Part shown: one piece after another, positions 51,270-63,200 of the stretch
How positions within the stretch are numbered: position 1 is the stretch's first letter
How the letters are laid out: each line of letters opens with the position of its first letter
NCBI GenBank assembly: GCA_028673005.1
Contig: CM054115.1
Coordinates: 8,963,654-9,027,653 of the forward strand
Direction: 5' to 3'
Source of the DNA: Tanypteryx hageni
Lineage: Eukaryota > Arthropoda > Insecta > Odonata > Petaluridae
Length of the DNA stretch: 64,000 bases
The notes under the pieces: model-generated
Seen by the model: only the letters and a program-made list of their open reading frames with translations
Databases searched by the model: none
What the model was told of the DNA's origin: nothing
Made by a program: the position numbers and the translations under genes

Positions 51270-54200
51270 GTAAAGATTTAATGCATTACTTTTATTGTTT
51301 TGTGTTATCGTTTATACTCCATTTTCATGTATGTATGACATATTATCTATAAAAGACCGATAGAAGAAACATTGGTCGTTCCATTCTTAGATAAAATTCA
51401 TACCACTTAAGTCATGAAATGTTGTTGTCGTGGGAAAAGTGTTGAAAATCCAATACTTATTAATCGATATTGATGAATAACCAAATTCCCTTTATAAGAA
51501 CCAATGTTAAAATTAGGTGTTTTGAATATGGAGATGATATCCTTTTATTAAAAGTAATAACCAATATAACCATAAATATGTTTATGAGTGTTTCAGTTTT
51601 AAAACTTGAGTTGAATGCTGGTGCAGCTGTTGTGTCATTAACAGATTGCTGCATCGCATTGAGAACAAGGCATTTGTGATGGGATATACTGGTAGATTAG
51701 AATAGATTTATTTGGTCCAGAGATTTTTATATAGAAAAATAGTCAATTGTAGAAAAAACAGTACAAAAAGAAAAAAGTAGGAGGTACATATGCTGGATAC
51801 ACAAATACAGAGTCTGATGATCATCATATAGTTAATAGTAAAAAGGGAAATTATTTTTAAATGATGTTTTTCAATGTTTGATGAATAAGAAATAAAATGT
51901 ATTAATAATGTATTTCTCCATCATAACAGACCTGATATTTTTTGTGTGATTGAGCACTGGCTTTCAGTGGATGAATGTACTGCAGTTGTGTTACATGGCT
52001 ACAAATGTGCCTCAATATTTTGTAGAAAAAATTCCAAGAATGGTGGTGTTGCCATATTTGCAAAGAAATCTCCACTAAATCTAAATGAAGATGTCAAGAG
52101 CATTGAAAAAGATGTTGAATTTATCAGCATTAGCTATAATCTTAATGGCAATAACATGACAATACTTTCCATGTATAGATGCCCACTAGGATGCTTTGAT
52201 ATATTCCTTTGCAATTTCGAAAATCTTGCTAAGATTTGCTTGAAAAATAGGATGGTTGTGTTAGGAGGGGATTTCAATGTGGTCTTCTCTAGTGATAGTC
52301 ATCATAAAACCCACATTGGGGGTGCCGGTGGTGCAGTGGTTAGAACACTGGCTGCTACTTGCCTGCGGCGTGAAAAGGCAGCGGGCACGAATCCTGTGCA
52401 AGTAGAATTTTCTCCAAGGTCGCCTGATCCCGTTTGGGTGGTTTGAGGAGACCACGCAAATTCAGTGTTCTGTCCTTCGGAAGGGATGTTAAGCCGTTGG
52501 CCCCCTTGGTGCTCTTCGTTAAGAGTAGGCTAATGCCAGCACCGGGTTTCCCTCCTCCCTTGTGATTGTGTTCAGTATGGAAGGAGTTATGGCTATAATA
52601 ATCCAAGAGGTTGATGAGCCAAAAATACACACAAAACCCACGTACATTTATTTAATTCTTATAACTTTAAAGCAGTAGTAAAGGAGCCAACAAGAATTTC
52701 ACCTAAGTCACAGAAAACAATATATATCATTTTGTGTAATTTAGTTGATGTAACCTTTGAAATTTCTGTTATTGGTCCTTGTGTTTCAGACCACAGTGCT
52801 GTGGAGCTGTCCTTGAGTACTACAAATTTCCCTAATACTGCATCTACCTACTGATCCAGTAGGAGTTTTAATGAATCAAACATACAGATGTGTACGTCGG
52901 TTTTGCAAAGGGCCGATTGGTCCAAAATATACTCCTTGAATGTATTTAATGACAGCTTGGAAAAATTCTACTCATTACTCAAGTACCACTTTGATTGTTT
53001 CTTTCCCCTAAAAGAATTCAAATGTAACAACATGAGTACCAAAAAATGGTGGATATCTGATGAAATATGCATGATGTCAGCTCTGGTTAAACAAGCATAT
53101 GTCGACTATAAGTTATTCAATACCCCTGAATCTCTTAAGAAATACAAAAACAAAAAAAGCTATAGAAAGCTATTTTCTTCATCCAAAAAGACTTTTAATG
53201 GTGAGATACTAAAGAAAGCTAGCAACAAGGCAAAGGAATCATTGAACATAGTAAGGGAAGCAACTTCCATCAAAGACAAAGTTAATATCAATAGAAGCAA
53301 TGAAGGCAATGGAAATATAATAATCAACCCAGTTGATATTGTTAACCTTTTGAATGAGTTCTTTGTGAACTTAATATCCCACTCATCAACTCAAAATACA
53401 TCTTATGATTCATTGCAAATAGCGTCACTTTATTTGTATCCTACAAATGAACTAGAAATAGTGTACATTGTCTAGAAAATCAGTGGCAAGAAATCCTGTG
53501 CCTGTGATGAAATTCCTGGCTGGCTCCTCCTCAAATGCTTAAACCAACTAAATGAACCATTAGTCTACCTCTGTAATGAGTCCCTCAAACAAGGCATATT
53601 TCCTTACCTCTTGAAAGTCTTTCAAGTAGTACCTATCCACAAAAAAGATAACACATTAGACTTAAGAAACTACTGCCCTATATCTATTCAAAGTTCTCTA
53701 GCAAAACTCATTTATAGAAAAACACTCCATACTATCTCAATTCCAATACAGATTCAGAAAGGGAAAATCCACTGAACTAGTAATTTACAATGTAATTAAT
53801 TGTATTCTTACAGCTCTGGATGAAAAATATACCGCACTTGGTCTCTACTTTGATTTAAGTCGAGCCTTTGATGATGTTAATCACTCTGTGTTATCGGAAA
53901 AAATGAAATGCGATGGCATGCGTGGGGTTTCCTTGCATTGGGTAAGGTCATACCTATCTGACAGGTACCATTATGTAGCATTGGTGGATACCAAATCCAA
54001 ACTACTACCAATTAATATAGGTGTGCCACAGGGTTTGGTCCTTGGACCTTTCCTCTCTTTATCAATGATCTACCAAATGTCTGCCCAGGTGATGCTCATC
54101 CACTCATGTATGCCGATGATACCAGTTTTCTAATTTCTGCTAACTCAAACAACTCTGTCCTAGATATAGTTAAGCGGACAGTGAACTGTCTAACCGATTG

Positions 54201-57200
54201 GTGCAGAAATAACTCCATTAATATAAATGTCAATAAATCTGTTATGCTCATATACACTACCAGCAGGCAAACACCAATAGAAAGTCTATTATTTACAAGG
54301 GGACTATGCCACATTCGGATAACCGATCTTGTTCTCATTTTAGGAACGGATGGATAATAGAAAGTGTGCAAGTAATACTATCCACCTCTCAAGCATTTTG
54401 GAGAAAAAACATAATTGCAATGTGAGAAGCAGCTAAAGCACTATTCTTGTTTCCTATTAATGTTGAGGAGATTAGCCTAATTGGTTAAATGCAGGATTCC
54501 TGTGATGCGGGTCCAGGTTTTGAATCTCACTTGAAACTTTTTTCCTCAAGTTTTTGCAATTATTATTTCCATGTTAATTAACTGCAAAGTACATTATTTT
54601 TTAAAGGTTTTCATTTGTTAACCCTTAGTTAGTCGCGTAAACAAAGTTCCTTAATTAGTTGCGTGGGGTCTTTTAAGACCCCAAAATTATTTTTGAAATT
54701 TAATAATAAAATGTTAGGTTATTTTCATCATACTGCAAAGTAGATCATTTTAATTTAAAATGAAATAGTTTATGAAGAATTTTGACAAGATAAAACAAGT
54801 TTTGTAAATAAACAAAATTTTACTTTTTTTAGTTACCAGTGCTTTCCTAACATTTCAAAATCATATGCTCTTTACATATAAAATCACCACAATTTGCACA
54901 TTTACTTTGCACTTTTATGTCCTTGTTTCTAGGGCAAAATCTACAGAGAGTGAACACATGCATTTGTTTGTGACGGTAATGAATACCGGGGGTGGATGAC
55001 CGTATACTCCATTCGGCCAAAGGGATGGCATGCGCGGTTGCTTAGGGGTCAGTTTATTGCTGGAAGTGGACCAAAGACATCCCTAGAGAAAGAAAGTGAA
55101 AAATATGTTCCACAGTTTTTCGGAGTTCTTAATTGGGTATCGAAAAATAAATATTTTAAGGCGCTATACGTATGTTACTTTTACAATTAGAAATTTTTTT
55201 TTTTCAAACATATTATTTGTTAGCATTCAAAGATGGACAATGATTTGGGTGATACATACTATAAAAACATAGAAAACAATAGTTTAACCTACACCATTCA
55301 CTATTTCAAAAACTTCTTTTTGGTCAGCCAACTTGGATGCAAACCATGCATATTGCAACATGTTTCTGAATACTGGAGCGCTTAATTGGTGGTGGATTAG
55401 TGAATGAATTTTTATCGCATCTTCGCACGATGAAATTTCTTGCTTTTCTTGCAATAAGTACGAACAATTCTGTAGACGTTTTATGAAATTTTTCACTTGT
55501 CTCTAAAAGTAGAGCCATCGCACGGCTGACATAATGGCATAAATTTTGATGGAATCATTTTTAATGTACACGTACCAACACCATCTTTTGAAAATATTTC
55601 GTCATATATTGCTGGATTCGTCTGCCCTCCCCATCTATCAATTATCAAAACAAAATTTTGATTAGTAACATATGGTACCAAAATGCTTTTTAAAAATGAA
55701 ATGTATAGCTGTGTGGTAGGCTTTCCAGATTTAGAACATGTTACGATAACATTTTAAAAATCATTTGTTAATGCATTTACTTTTTTTTTGGACCAGAGGC
55801 CTGAATGTGCCTGTTGGTTCTTGTAGGCATAAAAATACACATGGTAGTAATTTTCCTGATAATGTAACCGCACATTGTGCCGTACATGAATGTGCAATTT
55901 TATTCAAACAAACTTTGCTTTTTCATGAGAACAGTCTTTACTCCTTGCTGGGCGAGAGTCCTGTTGATTGTTGATTGGTACTGGCACCCTGTCTGGTCCG
56001 TGTTGATAATAAAATCCATATAAAATTTCAGAATTAGAGCCTTCATCTGGATTTGAAAATTCTCAGCAGCTTCCAGTATTTCATCCATTGTTGAGACCTC
56101 CTTTTCGTTGATGTACCTGTATGATAGGCATTTTGTTAGACTAGTGTCAATTTTATTGTTAGATTTGAAAATCCATTAATAATGGAATTTTAACACGTTG
56201 ACTGCAGGGGTTGTCATTCAATACTCCTCAGGGGTGGGGATTAGTTTGTTACTTGGTAGGATTGATGGAATGATATGATCCGAAGATCCTATGCAGACAG
56301 GCATAAGCTGTGAAAGTTGGAACAATTTTTGGAACGAGAAAAAAGTCTGCTATGACCGGGAATTGAACCCGGGTCTTCCACTTGCCGGGCGGATATTCTA
56401 CCCCTGAACTATCGTAGCAGAACATTTTCTCTCGTTTCTGAACACGGATGTTTTCCTTGGTAGGTTCTGCTACGATAGTTCAGGGGTAGAATATCCGCCC
56501 GGCAAGTGGAAGACCCGGGTTCAATTCCCGGTCATAGCAGACTTTTTTCTCGTTCCAAAAATTGTTCCAACTTGGTAGGATGACTCACGCTTGAGACATC
56601 TGCTGCTCAGTAGGGTTATTGAATGACTCATACCGCACACAATGTGATTTTTCCACAAAATTCCTAATGTATCTATATGTACATACCTTGTGATTTTTCT
56701 CTGCCTGATTCTGTGTTTCTTTTTGAAAGATGCCACCCATATTGAACTAGCAATGAAGACAAAGTGAAACTGATATGCAGCTGCCATGGCCCATTGCTGT
56801 AAAATCCTTGTTGTCACTTGCTCAAATTGTGCCCTTGATTCCACAAAGCGGTCATATATCCACTAATCTATTATGGCGTACTTATCTTGTTTTATTCCAC
56901 CTTTACGTCTTCCCACCTCCTCAAATCATCTTTTCTTTTCAAACAATGAGCACCTTTTCGTCACAGATTTTGCAAATTCCAATGAGGATGATCCTTGGCC
57001 AGGGCAGCGACTTTTTTTATGATTGGAATGAAATCATAAGCTTTCTCCTTCGGCACATACCAATTGTGTTCTTCGTTTTCCTCTGCATCAACCTCTTCAT
57101 ATTGCCCTTCACTGTCACTTTCGTCAGGCAAAATGAGTTCTTCGTCCACAATAACTTTATTTTCTCCCAACATGTCTACAATTCGGTCATATATTTCTTT

Positions 57201-60200
57201 TCCCATCACAGAAGAAACAGTGGAAATTATGGAATTGGACTCGCTTATGATAAGATCATCCTGAAGGAGCATTTCTTCTCAGTACACTAATGCATTTTTC
57301 AATTCCGCTTTTGATTTTACATCGTGAATTGATCTTTCACAGTTGTCACTGTCCTCTTGAAAGGGAACAACACTCGATGTTCCAGGTTGTGGATCCATTT
57401 TAGGGAACAGAAAGAATGCTTCTTCACAAATATTTCACTCAGACATAGGAAAGACCGTCAAACCACTGCAAAAGCTGTTGAAAGACTGCTGAGAATTAGT
57501 CACCCGACTTCGCAGGTAGGGCAATAGTTTCATCGACAAAAGACTTGAGCATCCAGGCTATTGTGTATCGAGAGTAGGGTCGAGTGGGGGGGGGGGGTTT
57601 GGGAGGAGGTGTGAACTCGGGACTTCTCCGCGTAAAGAATTTCCCAATATTAGGAAGAATCTACAATTTCCTTAAGCCAGTATACAGTGTGTAAGCGTAA
57701 ACAATAAATAACAATGTATTGCAAATAAAAATATTTATTTGGCAATTACAAAGACAAATGTTCCTTAAACACGTAATTCTGTCATTAACAGACGAAAACT
57801 TTTAAAAATAATGTGTTTATTTCCTCTCCGAGTTTTGTTCTGCTGTATGCATAACTGAATACAACTATTATTTCTGACAACAAAATAAGAACTCCGAAAA
57901 ACTGTGGTACATATTTTTCACCTTCTTTCTCTAAGGATGTCTTTGCTCCACTTTCTCTCTTCACATGTGGCCCCACAACCTTCCCGTCGCAGCAATAAAC
58001 TGACCCCTAAGCAACTGCAAGTGCCATCCCCTAAGGTCGTATTACTTGCACACTTTCTATTATCCATCGGTACCTTAACACTCGCAAAAGGATAACAAGA
58101 TCGGTTATCCAAATGTGGCATAGTCCCCTTGTTAGACTCAATGATCAATCAATGCATGAAGTTGAATCTGTCAAATTCTTGTCTTTAACCTTGATAACAA
58201 ACTGACTACGATTAATCACATTGATAATCTTATGGCTAAGCTTAGTTCCGTGTGCTATATGTTAAAACAAGTGGTAAACATGACAACTATTAAAAATGTT
58301 TACTTTGGCTTATTCCAATCTAGGATTAAATATGGCATAATTTTTTGGGGCTCATGTCCTCTTGCGAACGAATTATTCTTGACTCAAAAAAGAGCCATAA
58401 AGTTCATAGCAGGGCCAAAGCAAGAGATCATTGCAAACCTCTATTTAAAAAACTAGGGGTATTACCTCTCACTTGTTTATATATCATGCATCTGTTATTA
58501 TTTTTAAAAAAATATGAAAATCTTTTTCAGCTCAATTCCTCAGTATACAATCATGGTACACATAATTGAAACAAAATCCACACTCCACCTTGTAGGCTGA
58601 AAACATACTATGATGGACCATATATGATGGATCTCAAATGTTTTAATAAACTGCCCCATGACATAAAATCAATTGTAAATATTAAAGTTTTCAAGAAGAA
58701 AGTTCATATCATGCTTTTGGATAAGTGTTACTACAAATTCAGTGAATTTCTTTTATAATTTCATACCTGTACTTCTACTGCTCATTATTTGAACTGTAAA
58801 TAACTGCACAAAGATGTCAATGTGCATGTATGTGGTGTGTAGTTATATTTATATATAATTGTATTTGCAAATTGTTTCTTTTATACTGTATATATGAGTT
58901 TATGTATGTATCATCTCTGACATGAACTATGCCTGTACTAGACCTGAGTCAATTTTTTTAATATTATATATATTATATGTTCTTTATCATATTGTATGAT
59001 CCTTGGATTAATAAAAATATGATATTATATTATAGTTTAAAAAGTTACACTTGTTCATTTCAATCAACTTAGGCTACAAAAGAGACACATTAATAAAAAG
59101 TCTCATTTACATACAGTTTAAATTCCTCAACATTGTAAGTACAATGTATATTAAAAATTTCTTAATTACTTTTGAAAAATGTGACCATTTAATTTTTACT
59201 TTCTCGTGTATTGAGAAAGTATTATAATCATGAAAAAATTCGACTTCGAGATTTTGATGGAAATACTTGTTTTAGGTGTCCCTGAGTCCATAAAAGTGGT
59301 TTTTGCCATGCCATCTGTCTGTTGGCTGTTTGTCTGTCAGTCTGTTCACTGTTCTAGAGCCCAGACGCGTAAATAAAATTGAATGATATCTCGTATTTGT
59401 GTAATATATCATCTTTTGCAGACCCTTTTTTCATAAAAATGATATTGCACAAAAATGAAGTGTAGTTTATTCATGGCAATTTTAAGAAATATTTTATTTA
59501 CTCAAAAATGGCTCCAGAGAATTTGATCACAATCAATCCAATTGTAGACCCTGATGTCACAAATAATACTACGTAAGCCATATGACCCTTAAAACCACTA
59601 TATGGCATCCAGGGACATTACAATGTATGCTATGCTACAGCCCTATCACACCTTCACCGCAATCCACTCAAAGTCATTACAGCCTAAACAGTTAAACTGA
59701 ATCGATTGATATATCATATTTGTGGATAATATCATTCATAATAGACACAGGAGATAAATGATTATGCACAACAATTAAGGGTAGGTACTTTATTCTAGGA
59801 TATTTTGAAACAAAATTTGATTTACTCAAAAATGGCTATAGGGATTTTGATTAAAATCCATCCAATGATACAGCCTGATGTCATAAATTATACTAACTAT
59901 GCCATATTTCCCAAAAAATTTCTAATTATCAACCAGTGGCATTAAAATATATGCTAAACTATGCTTAACTTTTATTTATAAACATTTTTCTTTTATAAGC
60001 ATACATAGTCGACCAAATGTATATCCACTGTCGACTTTGGTCGCTGTCGAAGGAACGTTGCCCTTGAAAATGCCCACTTAGTGGGCGAAATGCATCGGGC
60101 TATTACCACTTGTTTTTGGCTGGAGTTTTAACTTTCTTTTAGTTTAATATTTGTTGCTTTTATATGATAATTTGCTTCCCCTCTTGTATTGTAGTCATAC

Positions 60201-63200
60201 ACACAATGTTTTTACTTTCTCCATATATGAAGTATAGAAATAGTATTGTTTTCATGAAAAAATTCGAATTGAAGATTTCAACAGAAATACATGTTTTAAG
60301 GTCCTCTGAACACATTTTGACTATTTTCTTGATGTATGTGTGTGTGTGACCAGAATTCTGTGGGCACTCGAACTCAAAAACTAATAATCCGATCAGCACT
60401 GAACTGATCAGATTTGAGCTAAAATCGGTTGACTGGAAGTGGATTGTACACAAGACACCTATCATTTAACATCAGCTACTGATGATGAGAGCTTGGCTCT
60501 TGAAATACGTATTTAGCATTAATGGTCTCCTCGATTTCTCACTTAGCATTACCGGTCTTCTCTAAGTCCTTACTTGTACAGTTAAGAGTTAGAATTCCAA
60601 GTTATCAATTATCTTTGCTATAGTCTCCACTTCTAGTTATTATGTTTTGTTTTGATAATTGATAGTAGCTCAATAACTTTGGCCAAAACTAACAAAGGTG
60701 AAATACTCCTTTAGCCAAAACAACTAAAGGGCTACAAAACCCAATCCATTTCGCCCACAAGGTGGGCATCGTCAGGGGTAAAACCTGTTTCAACAGTGAC
60801 TGAAAGCCAACTGCCAGGTTTAAAACGGAAATTATTAAGAAGACGACCGAGAAACAAGTGAAACGCGGAAAGATTAATACTTTCCGTTTTAAACCTGGCA
60901 GTTGGCTTTCAGTCACTGTTGAAACAGGTTTTACCCCTGACGATGCCCACCTTGTGGGCGAAATGCATTGGGTTTTGTAGCCCTTTAGTTGTTTTGGCTA
61001 AAGGAGTATTTCACCTATGTTATGTTTTGATAACAAAAGAAAGAAATATTGCATTTGTCAGAAATGTGTAACATCACATAATTGGAATGTTCAGAATTTA
61101 GCAAGATATTCCTAAATCATAAGAAGTGGCTATATTGGTTTAATTTTGTGGTTATTTATTATGAAATTACTGAATAATTTATCATTTTATGTGATAGGTG
61201 GTTCCTGGAAATGGCCGCATAAATGGAGAACACGCAAAAAGAGAACTATTCAATATGTATTTCAATGTAGGGTGTTCCAGAAAAGTTCCGTACTCCTCTA
61301 GGCAATGAAAAATCTTCATAAAAATAAGATAAAACATGTAACAGCATGCATTAAATAACATATTAAGACAATGAATGATTATTTTCATCATATCTAGTGC
61401 ATTATAGCACGTACTGTACCATATTTTAATATAAAATCATTTGACATTGCATGCAAATATTGTCTAGAAAGGTATCAATGTTATAGAGTAAGATAAAGAA
61501 TATTTGGGCTGGCTTGGTAAAGTTTCCGATAAAAACTGAGCAAAAACAGCATTCTCTAATTATGAGCGGAGACAAAAAAACAGCGACTTAAATATTTAGC
61601 TCTAATATTTTTATTTCTCATGTTTTTAATTCCAGTGTTTTTATATTGATTGTTTATCATCACTCATTTTCTTTCTCTTTATTGACTAAACATTCATTTT
61701 TATTCAAGTAGATTATGGATAATGAATTAATAGTAACTTGTATTTAGTATTTTACTTAGACTAACTGTATAGGACTGTGGTAATCGAAATTATTAAAGTA
61801 TTGTAAATGAAAACGTTTATTAAAAATATTGAGTGCAGTACATTTGGCATTTAAACATCCGAAACAAAATTAGAGAGCCTGACTTAGGACTTGAATAATA
61901 TTATAAATTAAGGACATCTTGACTGGAAAGAACATTTTTTCTGCAGTAAAAAGAAAAGCAAATACAGTGCAATAAAGTAAAGGATTAGAGCATTACATTA
62001 ACAATAATCGTGGGTCATTTAATTGTACAGTTCATCCTCATCATCAGATGGCAGAATATCGACACTTTCTTCCAGCAATGATTTTGAGGCAAATGATGTT
62101 GACGGAGTTGAAGATGAAAAAGATGTTGACGGACTTGAAGTTCCCAATTTTTAAAACATTCCTGATATATCTAGTAATTTTTAAAGCCCGGCTCGAGCCC
62201 GTAATGAATTTCATAGGATTGGCTCATACCTGGCCCACTGGATAGGCCCGGCCTGTACAGGACTCTAGTATAGAGTACTACACTAGCTGAGTTAGAGAAA
62301 ATGGCCTCTTTCCTGGCATATTTGGTAGATTTTGCTATTTGCGTAGCAGATGAATAATTTATGAATTTTTTTCCAAATCACGTATCTATGAACATTTTTG
62401 CACATCTTTGAGAGGTGGGATATTTTCTTTAATAGCGTATTTCTGAGAACACATAAATGGAGAGTGTGTAAAACGAGAACTGGGTATACCAAAAAAGTAA
62501 AAAAATCTTAAACTTGACTGTATGGGCATTCACTTGGTGGTATTCCATCTTAAAAAAACACAATAAAAAAACTTTTACAATACCACAAATTTAATTTACA
62601 GTTTACAGACCAGAACCTGACAATGATACTAAGCATTGAAACTCGAGTCGGTTTTATAAATTAAATTTGTGGTAGGTATTGTATAAGTTATTTTTGCTGT
62701 GTTTAAAAAAATCTTGTATAAAGAAGGGCCAGTCGCAGCTGCACAACTTATATGCTGTGCTGGTTGCTAATATTCTATCATAATTTTCCCACAGCAAAGC
62801 TGCAGATAAGTGCTTACTGTTTATGTATTTATCATGGTTTTGGATGTTAATGCTGCATTTCAATTAAAGCTAATTTTTGTATAGATTATTATTAAACTGT
62901 GCACAATTAAGATATTTAATCTGTGAATTTCAGACCTGATTGGGATGAGAAAACCACTCCTGAGGAGTTACAGTCTCTTGAGAGAGATGCATTTCTGGAC
63001 TGGCGTCGGAAACTCGCTTTGTTTCAAGAGAAAAATGCTAGTAATGGACTAATAATCACCCCTTATGAAAAGAATATTGAGTTTTGGAAACAGCTATGGA
63101 GGGTGGTTGAAAAAAGGTAAGTCTTATATAGGGTTGGCCAACCAGTCAATTGATCAGTCGAAAATTGGTCAATTGCCTGAATTTTTGACTGCCTTTTTTG

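Larger units (their letters stand above)
56263..56569. mobile_element. Palindromic tRNA-like insertion with 12-bp target duplication
   Basis: ACTTGGTAGGAT flanks it on both sides (56251-56262, 56570-56581). The core is an inverted repeat: arms 56316-56421 and 56466-56571, spacer about 43 bp. Each arm holds one complete tRNA-like unit in opposite orientation, followed outward by TTTTTT-CTCG-TTCCAA. It disrupts the pogo-like transposase. Confidence 0.88.
55284..57398 (-). pseudogene. pogo-like transposase (CENP-B-type HTH plus DDE_1), broken
   Basis: From the ATG at 57398: acidic N-terminus (SDSEGQYEEVDAEENEE), then VESRAQFEQVTTRILQQWA, ASSIWVASFKKKHRIRQRKI (CENP-B-like DNA-binding helices). 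Then MDFIINTDQTGCQYQSTINR (first aspartate), FVLIIDRWGGQTNPAIYDEI (second) and KMIPSKFMPLCQPCDGSTFR (third-residue region), then KNFIKRLQNCSYLL. Several frame changes and a SINE-like insertion at 56263-56569 inactivate it. Assignment to pogo rests on the helix-turn-helix and DDE_1-like blocks. Confidence 0.75.
54296..58128 (-). mobile_element. pogo-like DNA transposon with long inverted repeats
   Basis: The ends CAAGGGGACTATGCCACATT (left) and its inverted partner (right, GGCATAGTCCCCTTG) are followed by TTA on both sides. Inverted similarity continues inward for about 90 bp, and again at 54985-55185 versus 57830-58045 (GGTTGCTTAGGGGTCAGTTT). The left arm is thus interrupted by about 600 bp (54390-54985) of later insertions. 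Inside is a minus-strand transposase gene (57398-55284). Confidence 0.88.
51925..58765 (+). mobile_element. CR1/jockey-like LINE split by a pogo-like transposon
   Basis: The LINE occupies 51925-54295 and 58128-58765; the middle 3.8 kb is a later DNA transposon. The LINE lacks ORF1 (5'-truncated within ORF2). A SINE at 52315-52632 interrupts the endonuclease. The two halves rejoin at the point where the C-terminal tail begins (SRQTPIESLLFT to LLDSMIN). Confidence 0.85.
60697..61015. repeat. Foldback with two inverted hammerhead-like motifs
   Basis: Arms 60697-60831 and 60881-61015, 135 bp each and nearly identical, with a 49-bp spacer. Outer ends GGTGAAATACTCCTTTAGCC / GGCTAAAGGAGTATTTCACC. 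Each arm carries a class B motif. Same family as 40718-40976 and 49627-49720. Confidence 0.95.

Noticed and set aside
56466..56541. Functional tRNA gene
   Set aside because: It is one half of an inverted pair within a target-duplicated insertion, has C33 and a body/anticodon identity conflict; kept only as tRNA-like.
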